From Streptomyces griseiscabiei (GTDB lineage Bacteria > Actinomycetota > Actinomycetes > Streptomycetales > Streptomycetaceae): DNA of 64,000 bases. Each line of letters opens with the position of its first letter. Position 1 is the stretch's first letter. The stretch covers positions 1,488,001-1,552,000 of the forward strand of contig NZ_JAGJBZ010000002.1 in NCBI RefSeq assembly GCF_020010925.1. Reading direction: 5' to 3'. The position numbers and the translations under genes are program-made. This document shows, piece by piece, positions 1 through 11,118 of the stretch. The notes beneath the pieces are model-generated. The model was not told the DNA's origin and ran no database searches. It saw nothing but the letters and a program-made list of their open reading frames with translations.

Positions 1-75
1 TAGGGCGCGCCCCAATGGGGCGCGGGGCTGTGTCCATATGCGGCTCCGCCGCGTGGGCGCGACCAACCCCAACGC
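1..75. repeat. Variant copy of dispersed GC-rich intergenic repeat
   Basis: The window opens inside a structured non-coding element. A perfect 8-bp stem (CGCGCCCC at 6-13, GGGGCGCG at 17-24, loop aat) is followed by a second hairpin GCGGC-tcc-GCCGC at 40-52 and then a GGGCGCGACCA motif. The layout and the GGGGCGCGGGG string match the other copies described in this window, but the AACTGCGCG half is replaced by another sequence, so I call it a divergent member. It lies downstream of the M14 peptidase stop and could end its transcript. Confidence 0.5.
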
Positions 76-121
76 ACCCGCACACGCCCAACAACCCTAT
101 GAGGCACCCCAATAGGCGCCC

Positions 122-1396
122 TCAGTCAACATGCCGCGCACACTCCGCCGCCGCCACCACCGTCCGCACCTGATGCTCGACCTGGTCGGCCACCGGCACC
201 CACCGCGCCCGAAACCGCTCACCGAACGACTCGCACCACTCCGCCACCAGCTCCTCCAGAAAGGGCGCCCCCGGCGCCCCCGCGTCCACCAGGGCCCGCC
301 GCAGCATCGCGGCGGCCCGCAACGGCAGCCGCCGCCCGAACGCGTCCACACTGCCCACGTACGCCGCCGACAGATCCGGCGGCGGCCCGTCCGTCCAGTC
401 CCGCGCCAGCCCCGGCGCCAGTGCCAGCGCCCACCGGGCCGCCCGCAGCAACGGACCGTCGGGCCCCGGCAGCCGGGGCAGCGCCTCGGCGAGCACCCGC
501 TCCACCCGGCCCGCGTCCGTGACCAGCCGCCGCGCCAGATACCGCAGGGCCGCCGCGGGCGCCGGGTGCGGGGCCGTGTCGTCCACCAGGTCGCCGGCCC
601 ACATCGGCACCTCGACGACCGCCGTCAGACCGCCGTACCGATGGGCGTGGTACCAGGTGCTGTGCCGGGCGTCGTCCGGCATGCTCGGATACGCCGTATG
701 GGCGCCCGGCCCGGGCATCACGAACACCCCGGGTCCCGACACCGGCCAGCCGGCGGCGTCGGACGCACCCCGCTCCACCGGTATGCCCAGCTCGGCCGCG
801 GACTTGGCGAACGGCTCGGCGAGCCCCGGCACATCCCTGGTCAACTGCACCCAGCTGCCGCCGAGATCGGTGCCGTGCAGGGTCACCTGGAGGTAGGGCC
901 GCAGCTCGTCCAGCACCCCGAGGAGGGCGTGCGTCTCGGGCGGCAGCCGGTCGTGCGGCAGCACCGAGGGCGACCACTCCGGCTGCTCGGGGCCGGCCGG
1001 CCGGAAGAACCCCAGGTGGTAGTCGAGGAGGGTGCGCGGCGCGGAGGTGGTGTGCAGGCTCGCCCCGTCCGGGTCCGCGCAGAGCACGAAGTGCCAGGAG
1101 ACACCGGACCGCAACTCCCGCTCACGCAGCACCCGTTCGGCCAGCGCGAGCACCGTGGAGCCACCGGTCGGCTCGTTGGCGTGGGCGCCCGCGACGACCA
1201 GCACGGCACGTCTCGCATGGCCCACGGACAGCAGCCGCAGCGGCCGGCCCGCCCGCGACACCCCGATCCGCCGCAGGGCGCACAGCCCGGGCCGGCGCAC
1301 CGTCAGCATCCGTGCGGCCGACTCCAGCTCGGCCACCGTGGGATAACCGGAACGACCGGAACGGTCGAGATAACCGAGTTCCGACAGCAGACCCAC
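122..1396 (-). CDS. M14-family zinc carboxypeptidase-like protein
   Basis: Predicted metallopeptidase or amidase of the M14 (carboxypeptidase A/succinylglutamate desuccinylase) fold, about 424 aa. The zinc ligands are visible: an H-x-x-E motif in GAHANEPTGG, a downstream histidine in LHGTDLGGSW, and a glutamate in VVEVPMW near the end of the catalytic domain. No signal peptide is evident, so it probably acts in the cytoplasm. I start it at the GTG at 1394-1396, where the sequence first looks like protein; the open frame runs further upstream to 1534 through arginine- and proline-rich sequence typical of noncoding frames. It lies downstream of treY on the same strand, with about 160 bases between. 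The substrate cannot be told from sequence. Confidence 0.72.
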   Translation of the reverse strand: MGLLSELGYLDRSGRSGYPTVAELESAARMLTVRRPGLCALRRIGVSRAGRPLRLLSVGHARRAVLVVAGAHANEPTGGSTVLALAERVLRERELRSGVSWHFVLCADPDGASLHTTSAPRTLLDYHLGFFRPAGPEQPEWSPSVLPHDRLPPETHALLGVLDELRPYLQVTLHGTDLGGSWVQLTRDVPGLAEPFAKSAAELGIPVERGASDAAGWPVSGPGVFVMPGPGAHTAYPSMPDDARHSTWYHAHRYGGLTAVVEVPMWAGDLVDDTAPHPAPAAALRYLARRLVTDAGRVERVLAEALPRLPGPDGPLLRAARWALALAPGLARDWTDGPPPDLSAAYVGSVDAFGRRLPLRAAAMLRRALVDAGAPGAPFLEELVAEWCESFGERFRARWVPVADQVEHQVRTVVAAAECARHVD

Positions 1397-1558
1397 CCCC
1401 GTCCCGTCCGCCTGGCACCAGAATCCGCACACCCGGCGGAACCGAGTGGGTGGATATGTCCAGTGTCCGTCCGTACAAGGGGCGGCTCCCAGGGGCGCCC
1501 AGGAGCATTCACCGTCACCCGGTACGGGAGCCACCGCTCCCCGGCGGCCATCTCGCGT

Positions 1559-3955
1559 TCACCCGCCGACCCGCTCCAGCAGCGCGACAGGCAGGGACGC
1601 GAACAGCTCCGCCACCCGCACCTCACCCGTGAACTCCCGTTCCCCGCCGATCACTTCGGCCCACCGCCCCGCCGGCAGCGTCAGCCGGGTGTCCCCCCAG
1701 CCCCCGGCCTCCGCCAGCCGCAGCGACAGCCGTGTCACGGCGGTCACCACCTCCCCGGACCGGGCGAAGGCCACACAGTGCCCGGCGGCGGGTCCGGTCG
1801 CCGGCAGCGGCGCGTAGGTCGCCGCCTCCCCGAACACCTCGGGCCGCCGCCCGCGCAGCCGAAGCGCGGCCGAGGTGAGCCGGACCTTGTCGGACTCCCT
1901 GTCCTCTCCCTCCAGCGGAGCGAAGGACCGCCGGTTGTCGGGGTCCACCAGCGCCCGGTACTCGCCCTCCGTCCCCTGGTAGACGTCCGGCACCCCCGGC
2001 ATGGTCAGCTGCACCAGCGCCGCGCCGAGGCTGTTGGCCCGCGCGTACGGCTCCAGCTCCTCCCGCAGCGCGGCCACCCGGGAGTCCACGGCGGGCCCCC
2101 GGGCCACGAAGTCCGCCACCGCGCGCTCGTACGCCGGGTTCTGCTCGGTCCAGGAGGTGTGCAGCCCGGCCTCGCGCACATGCTTCAGCAGGGCGCCCTG
2201 AAGCCGCTCCTCGAACCGTTGCCCGGACTGTTCCCCGAACCCCTCCCCGCCGGGTTCGCCGCCCCGCTCGTCGTCCGCCCGGCCGAGCCCGAACGCCGTC
2301 TGCCAGGCGGCCCACGCCAGCTGCGGATCGGGCACGCCCGCACCGTCCCGCGTCACCTCCGCCAGCAGGTCGGCCCACCGCCCCGGGCACTGCGCGAGCA
2401 CCGCGACCGCCGCCCGTACGTCCGCGCTGCGCTTGGTGTCGTGCGTCGACAGCACGGTCCCGGTGGCCGGCCAGTCACGCTGCACCCGGGCACAGTAGGC
2501 GTGGAAGTCCTCCGCCGACACCGCCGGGCGGCCCGGATCGCCGCCCACCTCGTTCGCCGACACCAACGGCACATAGCGGTAGAACGCCGTGTCCTCCACC
2601 GACTTCGCCCGCAGCGCCGACGAGGTCTGCGCGAACCGCGCCCGGAACTCCGCGTGCTCCGGTCCGTCCCCCGCCCGGCCCAGCACCAGATCCCGTACGG
2701 CGTCCACCGACCGGGCCTCCTCCGGCACCACGAACACCGCGCGCGCCTCGGCCGCCGCCTCCTCGGTGACGACGAGGGAGGCGTCCTCGGAGGTGTACGG
2801 CCGGTACACCTCCATCCGCGCGAGCAGCTCGCACAGCGCGGTGCGCAGCGCCCACGGCGCCTGGTCGCGCAGGGAGAGATCGGAGGAGCGCTCGCACAAC
2901 CGGTGCGCCACCCGCGTGAGCCGTTCCACCTCCGCGACCAGTTCGTGCGTGAGCACCCGGTACGCGGCCCGCCGTACGGTCGGCTCCCACTCGCCGCCCC
3001 GGTCGGCCTGCGCGGCCGTGAACCGCCGGTACCGCCCCAGCAGCTCACCGGCCCCCGCCGGATCGGTGAACAGCCCGTCCACCTGCCGCAGCGCGTCATA
3101 GCCGGTGGTCCCCGCGACCGGCCAGGCGGCGGGCAGCTCCTCCCCGTCCGCGAGGATCTTCTCGACGACGGTCCACCGCCCCCCGGTCGCCTCGTGCAGC
3201 CGCCGCAGATAGGCGTCGGGGTCGGCGAGCCCGTCGGGATGGTCGACCCGCAGCCCGTCGACGACCCCCTCCGCCAGCAGCTCAAGGATCTTCGCGTGGG
3301 TCGCGTCGAAGACCTCCGGCACTTCGACCCGCACCCCGATCAGCTCCGAGATGCTGAAGAACCGCCGGTAGTTCAGCTCGGTGCGGGCCAGCCGCCACCA
3401 CACGGGCCGGTACCACTGCGCGTCCAGCAGCTGCGGCAACGGCAGCTTCTCGGTGCCCTCCCGCAGCGGGAACACATGGTCGTAGTAGCGCAGCTCCCGC
3501 CCGTCCACCACGAACTGCTCGATCTCCGCGCCCAGCGGCCCCCCGAGCACCGGCAGCAGCATCCGCCCGCCCCGCGCCTCCCAGTCGACGTCGAACCACC
3601 GCGCGTACGCCGACTCCGGCCCCTCCCGCAACACCTCCCACAGCGCCCGGTTGTACCGGGGCGCCATGGCCATGTGGTTCGGCACGATGTCCAGCACGAG
3701 CCCGAGCCCATGGGCGCGCGCGGTCCGGGCCAGCGCCCGCAGCCCCGCCTCACCCCCCAGCTCCTCCCGCACCCGCCCGTGATCGACCACGTCGTACCCG
3801 TGCGCCGACCCCGGCACGGCTTCCAGCACGGGGGAGAGGTGCAGATGCGACACCCCGAGCGAGGCGACGTACGGCACGGCGTCCGACGCGGCGGCGAAGG
3901 GGAAGTCGGGCTGAAGCTGAATCCGGTACGTGGAGGCAGGCACGACAGAGGTCAT
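1559..3955 (-). CDS. treY: Maltooligosyltrehalose synthase TreY
   Basis: Intramolecular transglucosylase (GH13) that turns the reducing end of a maltodextrin into a trehalosyl unit, the first step of the TreY-TreZ route from glycogen to trehalose; cytosolic. The 798-aa protein has the usual family length. GH13 landmarks seen: DIVPNHMA (region I), DGLRVDHPDGL with the nucleophile aspartate (region II), VVEKIL with the acid glutamate (region III) and STHDTKR (region IV). It follows glgX on the same strand, separated by 157 bases that hold a dispersed repeat, so the two may be separate transcripts. The partner hydrolase gene treZ is not in this window. The start ATG at 3955 has only a weak AGGT upstream. 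Confidence 0.95.
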   Translation of the reverse strand: MTSVVPASTYRIQLQPDFPFAAASDAVPYVASLGVSHLHLSPVLEAVPGSAHGYDVVDHGRVREELGGEAGLRALARTARAHGLGLVLDIVPNHMAMAPRYNRALWEVLREGPESAYARWFDVDWEARGGRMLLPVLGGPLGAEIEQFVVDGRELRYYDHVFPLREGTEKLPLPQLLDAQWYRPVWWRLARTELNYRRFFSISELIGVRVEVPEVFDATHAKILELLAEGVVDGLRVDHPDGLADPDAYLRRLHEATGGRWTVVEKILADGEELPAAWPVAGTTGYDALRQVDGLFTDPAGAGELLGRYRRFTAAQADRGGEWEPTVRRAAYRVLTHELVAEVERLTRVAHRLCERSSDLSLRDQAPWALRTALCELLARMEVYRPYTSEDASLVVTEEAAAEARAVFVVPEEARSVDAVRDLVLGRAGDGPEHAEFRARFAQTSSALRAKSVEDTAFYRYVPLVSANEVGGDPGRPAVSAEDFHAYCARVQRDWPATGTVLSTHDTKRSADVRAAVAVLAQCPGRWADLLAEVTRDGAGVPDPQLAWAAWQTAFGLGRADDERGGEPGGEGFGEQSGQRFEERLQGALLKHVREAGLHTSWTEQNPAYERAVADFVARGPAVDSRVAALREELEPYARANSLGAALVQLTMPGVPDVYQGTEGEYRALVDPDNRRSFAPLEGEDRESDKVRLTSAALRLRGRRPEVFGEAATYAPLPATGPAAGHCVAFARSGEVVTAVTRLSLRLAEAGGWGDTRLTLPAGRWAEVIGGEREFTGEVRVAELFASLPVALLERVGG

Positions 3956-4016
3956 GCAGACCTACGTACCCGCTGGGCAGGTTTTCGTGCGACTTGACAC
4001 GCAAGGGCAAGGACAG

Positions 4017-4085
4017 CGCCCTGAAGGGGCGCGGGGAACTGCGCGACCAGCCACAAACAACCCGCACCCCGCAACGAACAGTCAC
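4017..4085 (+). repeat. Dispersed intergenic repeat, copy 2
   Basis: Between the glgX stop and the treY start. It carries the exact 20-nt core GGGGCGCGGGGAACTGCGCG at 4026-4045, followed by ACCAGCCAC and a stretch rich in CCCGCACCCC and GCAACG. The same core occurs at four other places in this window. This copy has one arm only, so it would not form the long hairpin seen at 13.3 kb unless paired with another sequence. Confidence 0.8.
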
Positions 4086-4112
4086 CCCGTACGGCGAACC
4101 CCGCAATCACAT

Positions 4113-6242
<2,130 letters not shown>

Positions 6243-6581
6243 GGATACGACTCTTCCAGTTGTCGCGCGCCGCCGGGGCCACTCCGGGGGGAGTCTCCCC
6301 CAAACTGACGGAACCTCCTAGGACATACGTCTCTCCTGCCCGGCGGTGTGCGCGTCGTGACGCTCCGGGGGCGGCCGATTTCGGCTCCCGGCCGGCCGAC
6401 CGGCCGGCCGGTGGCTATGAATCAGCTCACTCCCGGCGCGGTGACGCGTGGGAACGGCCAAGTCACGGGCGGTAGTTGGGAAACGACCTGTCCATCCGGC
6501 TGTATCGTCACCCGCTACCGGAGTACCCTTCCTTGATCGTTGAGTAGGGGTGGGTTCGGGGGAGCGGAAGGCGGTGCGTGG
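6243..6581. other. Divergent intergenic region between glgX and HEPN gene
   Basis: About 340 bases with no credible gene. It must hold the promoters of both flanking genes. The notable element is a run of CCGG/GGCC at 6388-6411 that reads as two CCGGCCGG blocks around CCGA, able to form a very stable hairpin on either strand. I see no convincing -35/-10 pair. Confidence 0.5.
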
Positions 6582-7829
6582 GTGGGCTCGGGAGGGCTGG
6601 AGCTGCCTCCTGGTGACGCGGGCGACACGGGTCACGAGGGGAACTCCACAGATGTCCCACCCGGCGCGGTGTCCCTGGCGCGGCCGATGGAGAGGGGCTC
6701 CATCGGCCCGGAACTGGACTGGAACGCCGACGCCTGGCTCGAAGTGCGTACGCGCGCCCAGCGGGCCGGCCGCGCCTACATCTGGCTGAACCTCGTCGAG
6801 CAGCGGCTGCGCGCCGTGGTGGCCGCCGTGCTGCGCCCCATCTACGAGCCCGTCCACGGCGACGACTGGGTGGTGGCCGCCGCCGGGCCCGCCGGACAGG
6901 AGTGGGTGCAGCGGGCCGTCGCGGTCCGCGAGGTCAGCCGCCGCAAGGGCTATCTGCTCGACCCCGCCGACGACAACGTGCTCAGCTTCCTCACCCTGCC
7001 GCAGCTGCGCGAGCTGATGGTGCAGCACTGGCCCTGCTTCGAGCCGTACGTCGACGAGCGGCGCGACGTGGAACTGGCGCTGGACGAGCTGGAGGTCACC
7101 CGGAACGTCGTCTCCCGCAACCGCGCCCTCTCCGAGGCCGTCCTCGCCCAGGCGGAGCGCGCCTCGGCGAAGCTGCTGGAGATCCTGGGCGCGGGCAGCG
7201 ACGTGCCCTCCGCGCGCCGGCTGCCCGTCGACGCCGTCGAGGACCTGGTCGGCGAGCGGTACGCGGACGTCGTCGGCGTCCACCCCGACCGGGTGCGGCT
7301 GCTGCGGCAGTTCCCCGCCGAGGACCTGTTCGGCGGCGCCCGCCGCCTCGACGCCATCGGCATAGGCCTGAACCTCCTCGTGCAGAACTTCTCCGGGCGG
7401 CGGCTGGTCCGGCTCGCCGAGGGCGGCAGCCGGGTCCGGCTGCTCTTCCTCAACCCGGCGTCCAGCGCGGTCAAGCGACGTGAGCGCGAACTGGGCATAA
7501 AACGAGGTGAGTTGAGCCGTGCCGTGGAGATGAACATCCTTCATATGCGCCGGGTCCGCTCCCGGCTGCGCGACCCCGGCGCCTTCGAGATCCAGGTCTT
7601 CGACGAGACCCCCCGCTTCACCGCCTACCTCGTGGACGGCGACGGCACGGACGGTGTCGCGGTCGTCCAGACCTATCTGCGGCGCACCCGGGGCATGGAG
7701 GCACCCGTCCTCGTCCTGCGCGGCGGCAACCGGGTCCTCAAGGCGCACGAGAACGGCGAAGTCGGACTTTTCGATACCTATCGCGAGGAGTTCGAAGTGG
7801 CGTGGGCGGACTCCCGGCCGGTGTCGTGA
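6582..7829 (+). CDS. SAV2148-family HEPN-domain protein
   Basis: Actinomycete-specific protein of about 415 aa that matches, from memory, the SAV2148 family of HEPN-domain proteins; its function is unknown. HEPN domains are all-helical and often act as RNases or as RNA/nucleotide-binding partners. An R-x5-H motif typical of HEPN nucleases is present (LRELMVQHW, R143 to H149 in this numbering), within an acidic, helical middle region. The C-terminal third (RVRLLFLNPAS onward) is mixed alpha/beta and ends in FDTYREEFEVAW. The start is the GTG at 6582, preceded by GGAAGG at 6566-6571; an in-frame TTG at 6540 lacks a binding site. No signal peptide or membrane segment. Confidence 0.8.
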   Translation: MGSGGLELPPGDAGDTGHEGNSTDVPPGAVSLARPMERGSIGPELDWNADAWLEVRTRAQRAGRAYIWLNLVEQRLRAVVAAVLRPIYEPVHGDDWVVAAAGPAGQEWVQRAVAVREVSRRKGYLLDPADDNVLSFLTLPQLRELMVQHWPCFEPYVDERRDVELALDELEVTRNVVSRNRALSEAVLAQAERASAKLLEILGAGSDVPSARRLPVDAVEDLVGERYADVVGVHPDRVRLLRQFPAEDLFGGARRLDAIGIGLNLLVQNFSGRRLVRLAEGGSRVRLLFLNPASSAVKRRERELGIKRGELSRAVEMNILHMRRVRSRLRDPGAFEIQVFDETPRFTAYLVDGDGTDGVAVVQTYLRRTRGMEAPVLVLRGGNRVLKAHENGEVGLFDTYREEFEVAWADSRPVS

Positions 7830-7932
7830 GCGCCTGTCCAGGGGCCGGGCGGAGCGCGGTCCTCGGATTGTCAGTGGCCCATGCGATGGTGGTGGTCACT
7901 GGGGGAAAGCACCACCAAGAAGGGGGGCCAGC

Positions 7933-8655
7933 ATGGGTTGGCACCGGCAGCTGCTGATCGGCTTCGACCTGGAGACCACCGGGACGGACCCGCGCGAGGC
8001 GCGGATCGTCACGGGCGCGGTGATCGAGGTCAGGGACGGGGAGCCGGTCGGACACCGGGAATGGCTCGCCGACCCGGGCATGGAGATCCCGGCGGAGGCG
8101 GTGGCGGTGCACGGCATCACCAACGCCCGCGCCACGGCCGAGGGCAGACCGGCCGACCAGGTCGCCGACGCCATCGCCGACGTCCTCGTCTCCTACTGGA
8201 AGACGGGCGTCCCGGTCGTGGCGTACAACGCGGCCTTCGACCTGACCCTGCTCTCCGCCGAGCTGCGCCGGTACGCCCTGCCGTCCCTGCGCGACCGCCT
8301 CGGCGGCCAGGACCCGGCGCCGGTCGTCGACCCGTACACGATCGACCGCTCCGTGGACCGCTACCGCCGGGGCAAGCGCAATCTGGAAGCGGTCTGCGGG
8401 GAGTACGGCGTGCCGCTGGACGCCGCGCACGACGCGTCCGCCGACGCCCTGGCCGCCGCCCGGCTCGCCCGCGCGATAGCCGAGCGCCACCCGAAGGTCG
8501 CCGCCCTCGGCCCGGCCGAGCTGCATCTGCGTCAGATCGAGTGGTACGCGCAGTGGGCCGCCGACTTCCAGGCGTTCCTGCGCCGCAAGGGCGACCCCGA
8601 AGCGGCCGTCGACGCGACCTGGCCGCTGCGCGAACTGGAGGACGAAACGGTATGA
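7933..8655 (+). CDS. 3'-5' exonuclease, DEDDh (DnaQ/epsilon-like) family
   Basis: Predicted 240-aa nuclease of the RNase T/DnaQ fold that would remove nucleotides from 3' ends of DNA or RNA using two metal ions. Exo I is visible as GFDLETTGTD near residue 10, Exo II around VVAYNAAFDLTLL, and Exo III as AHDASADALAAA, giving the DEDDh signature. A C-terminal tail (WYAQWAADFQAFLRRKGD) is typical of the Streptomyces members. The ATG at 7933 follows a purine-rich AAGAAGGGGGG site. Its stop overlaps the start of the next gene (ATGA), so the two are translationally coupled. The true substrate is unknown; it is too short to be a full polymerase subunit. Confidence 0.88.
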   Translation: MGWHRQLLIGFDLETTGTDPREARIVTGAVIEVRDGEPVGHREWLADPGMEIPAEAVAVHGITNARATAEGRPADQVADAIADVLVSYWKTGVPVVAYNAAFDLTLLSAELRRYALPSLRDRLGGQDPAPVVDPYTIDRSVDRYRRGKRNLEAVCGEYGVPLDAAHDASADALAAARLARAIAERHPKVAALGPAELHLRQIEWYAQWAADFQAFLRRKGDPEAAVDATWPLRELEDETV

Positions 8656-9137
8656 CCGCGACAGTGGTCACCCTGCGCGAAGTACGCGACAGCGACTTGC
8701 CGTTGTTCTGGCGGCACTGGTCCGATCCCGAGGCACAGCGGATGGCCGCCTTCACCGGGGCGTACCAGTACGACAGGGAGCTCTTCGACAGCCACTGGGC
8801 GAAGCTCCGCGCCGACCCCGAGGTGCTGAACCGCACGGTGGTCGCCGACGGCGAGGTCGTCGGCTCGATCGCGGTCTTCGGCCCAGCGGACGAACGCGAG
8901 ATCACCTACTGGATCGACCGCGCCCACTGGGGCCGCCACATCGCCACGGCCGCCCTCACCGCCCTGCTCGACCTCGTGCCCACCCGGCCCCTGCACGCCT
9001 ACGCGGCCGCGGACAACACCGGCTCGATCCGGGTCCTGCAGAAGTGCGGCTTCGTCGTCACCGGCCACGACCGGGGCTTTGCCCGGGCCCGCGACGCCGA
9101 GACCGACGAAGTGGTGCTCATACTCCGGGCAGCCTGA
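8652..9137 (+). CDS. GNAT-family N-acetyltransferase
   Basis: A 161-aa GNAT acetyltransferase of the RimJ/RimL type, which transfers an acetyl group from acetyl-CoA to an amine on a small molecule or protein N-terminus. The pattern LREVRDSDLPLFWRHWSD at the N-terminus, the central ITYWIDRAHWGRHIATAAL (acetyl-CoA-binding motif A) and NTGSIRVLQKCGFV (motif B) identify it. The start ATG overlaps the stop of the exonuclease gene. It ends 16 bases from the convergent kinase-like gene with no obvious hairpin between them. Confidence 0.85.
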   Translation: MTATVVTLREVRDSDLPLFWRHWSDPEAQRMAAFTGAYQYDRELFDSHWAKLRADPEVLNRTVVADGEVVGSIAVFGPADEREITYWIDRAHWGRHIATAALTALLDLVPTRPLHAYAAADNTGSIRVLQKCGFVVTGHDRGFARARDAETDEVVLILRAA

Positions 9138-9153
9138 GCCGGTACCGCGCGGA

Positions 9154-10017
9154 TCAGAACGGATACCAGCGGACCGTCTCGTCCCCGTCGCGCAGTGAGG
9201 CGACCCGCCGTTCGAACTCGGCCAGGGCCTTGGGGTTGCTCGGCGCGTGCTGGGCGACCCAGGCACAGCTGGCCGTCTCCCGGGCGCCCCGCAGCACGGA
9301 GCAGCCCTCCCACTCCCGCACGTCCCAGCCGTAGGCGTCCGTGAAGGCCTCGTACTCCTCGGTCGGCAGGCCGTAGCGGTCGTGGGAGAGGGCCATGACG
9401 ACCAGGTCGTGTTCGCGGAGGTCGCCGGAGAAGGTCTCCAGGTCGACGAGGACCGGACCGCCGGGCCCGATGTGGACGTTGCGGGGGAGGGCGTCGCCGT
9501 GCACGGCACCCGGCGGCAGATGCGGGACGAGGGCCGCCGAGGCCGCCGCGAACCCGTCGCGGCGCGCACGGAGATACGCCGCGTCCGCCGGGTCGATCGC
9601 GTCCCCGGCGAGCCGTAGCCAGCGTTCCACCCCGCCGAGCAGTTCACGGCGGGGCAGTGCGAAGTCGGGCGCGGGCAGGGCGTGGACCAGCCGTAGGAGT
9701 TCGGCCACATCACGGGCGCCGGCCGGGCGTACGGAGTCGGGCAGACGGTGCCACACCGTCACCGGGTGCCCCTCGACGAGCAGGGCCTCCGGCCCGGCGG
9801 CCCGCACCGCGGGGACGTCCGCCTCGGCGAGCCAGCCCGCGACGGTCAGCTCGCGGCGGGCCCGGTCGAGGAGTCCGGCGTCACGGCCCACCTTGACCAC
9901 CAGGTCACCGGCGGCGAACACCGCGTTCTCGCCCAGCGCGAGCAGCCGCGCCTCCCCGGCCGCGGTGGGCAGCACACCGGCCGCGGCCAGTACCTCCCGG
10001 GCCCGTGTCTCGTCCAT
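9154..10017 (-). CDS. Aminoglycoside phosphotransferase-fold kinase
   Basis: A 287-aa member of the APH/choline-kinase superfamily. The catalytic loop is VHGDALPRN (H-G-D-x4-N) and the metal site is LVDLETF, where family members usually have a D-x-D/E. The N-terminal lobe carries VVKVGR as the likely ATP-binding lysine. Such proteins phosphorylate small alcohol- or sugar-bearing molecules; resistance function cannot be assumed. The ATG at 10015-10017 has GGAGG about 7 bases upstream (GGAGGCGAAGG). It is divergent from the sugar ABC operon across about 150 bases. Confidence 0.8.
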   Translation of the reverse strand: MDETRAREVLAAAGVLPTAAGEARLLALGENAVFAAGDLVVKVGRDAGLLDRARRELTVAGWLAEADVPAVRAAGPEALLVEGHPVTVWHRLPDSVRPAGARDVAELLRLVHALPAPDFALPRRELLGGVERWLRLAGDAIDPADAAYLRARRDGFAAASAALVPHLPPGAVHGDALPRNVHIGPGGPVLVDLETFSGDLREHDLVVMALSHDRYGLPTEEYEAFTDAYGWDVREWEGCSVLRGARETASCAWVAQHAPSNPKALAEFERRVASLRDGDETVRWYPF

Positions 10018-10134
10018 CCTTCGCCTCCGTGTCCGTACGGCTGACGCTCCCCCCGGGCTGCGGCGGGGCATCAGGTTCACGCCATCCGCCGGACAGTCTC
10101 GCATTCGCACAGGTCGGGCCCTGTGCGCGGTGCC

Positions 10135-10170
10135 TTGACGCCCTGTCATGGCCTCAGCACCATGACGGGC
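10135..10170 (+). promoter_or_regulatory. Leaderless promoter with inverted repeat, sugar ABC operon
   Basis: A TTGACG -35 at 10135-10140, a 17-bp spacer and a CACCAT -10 at 10158-10163 place the transcription start at the ATG at 10171, seven bases past the -10. An inverted repeat GTCATGG-N8-CCATGAC (10145-10166) covers the spacer and -10, which is where a repressor would sit. The -10 is weak, so the call is tentative. Confidence 0.45.
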
Positions 10171-11118
10171 ATGACCTTGGCGACCGCGAAGCCGCGACGC
10201 CCGCGACCGGCCAAGCGGCGCACCCCGGCCGGCGGCCGGGACCGGCGTCCGATCGACCACGGGGCCTGGTTCCTCGTCCTGCCCGCGCTGATCCCCATCC
10301 TGGTGCTGAGCGTCGGCCCGCTGCTCTACGGGATCGCGCTGGCGTTCACTGACGCGCAGTCCGGCCGCACCGAGCCGACCCGCTGGATCGGCACCCTCAA
10401 CTTCCAGGACCTGCTGCACGACACCCTGTTCTGGGAGTCGTTCCGCATCGGCCTGCTCTGGGCGGTCGGCGTCACCGTCCCGCAGTTCCTGCTCGCCCTC
10501 GGCCTCGCGCTGCTCCTCGACCAGCCCCTGCGGCTGCGCTGGCTGGCTCGGGCGCTCGCGATCATCCCCTGGGCCATGCCCGAGGTGGTCGTCGGCATCA
10601 TGTGGCGGCTCGTCTACAACCCCGACGCGGGCATCCTCAACGAGACGATCCGCGACCTCGGCCTCGGCGACGGCCGCGACTGGCTGAGCGGACTGGCCAC
10701 CGCCCTGCCCGCCGTCGTCGTGGTCGGCGTCTGGGCGGGCATGCCCCAGACCACCGTCGCCCTGCTGGCCGGCCTGCAGAACACCCCGCGCGAACTGCAC
10801 GAGGCCGCCGCGATGGACGGCGCGGGCGCCTGGCGCCGCTTCCGCACGGTCACCTGGCCCGCCCTCAGACCCATCGCCCTCGCGATCACCGCCCTCAACC
10901 TGATCTGGAACTTCAACTCCTTCGCCCTGGTCTATGTCCTGACCAACGGCGGCCCCGGCGGCCGCACCCGCCTGCCGATGCTCTTCGCGTACGAGGAGGC
11001 CTTCCGCTACGGGCAGTTCGGGTACGCGGCGGCGATGGGCTGTGTGATGGTCGCCGGGATCTCGATCGCCCTGGCGTTCGTCCTGGTGGGCCGACTGCGG
11101 CGGGGTGAGGACGCATGA
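10171..11118 (+). CDS. Carbohydrate ABC transporter permease (MalF type)
   Basis: Inner-membrane subunit of a binding-protein-dependent sugar importer, 315 aa from the chosen start. After a basic cytoplasmic tail (KPRRPRPAKRR), membrane segments are visible from WFLVLPALIPILVL onward, about six in all. The EAA loop that contacts the ATPase reads ELHEAAAMDGAGAWRRFRTV. I choose the ATG at 10171 because a -10-like box lies seven bases upstream and no ribosome-binding site precedes either ATG (10162 or 10171). It is the first of three overlapping genes; no ATPase is encoded here, as is usual in Streptomyces, where a shared MsiK-type ATPase serves several sugar importers. Confidence 0.88.
   Translation: MTLATAKPRRPRPAKRRTPAGGRDRRPIDHGAWFLVLPALIPILVLSVGPLLYGIALAFTDAQSGRTEPTRWIGTLNFQDLLHDTLFWESFRIGLLWAVGVTVPQFLLALGLALLLDQPLRLRWLARALAIIPWAMPEVVVGIMWRLVYNPDAGILNETIRDLGLGDGRDWLSGLATALPAVVVVGVWAGMPQTTVALLAGLQNTPRELHEAAAMDGAGAWRRFRTVTWPALRPIALAITALNLIWNFNSFALVYVLTNGGPGGRTRLPMLFAYEEAFRYGQFGYAAAMGCVMVAGISIALAFVLVGRLRRGEDA

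Noticed and set aside
131..3997. Very long plus-strand frame of 1288 codons opposite the M14 and treY genes
   Set aside because: Arginine-, proline- and histidine-rich composition without any motif; it is the antisense of two well-supported genes in high-GC DNA.
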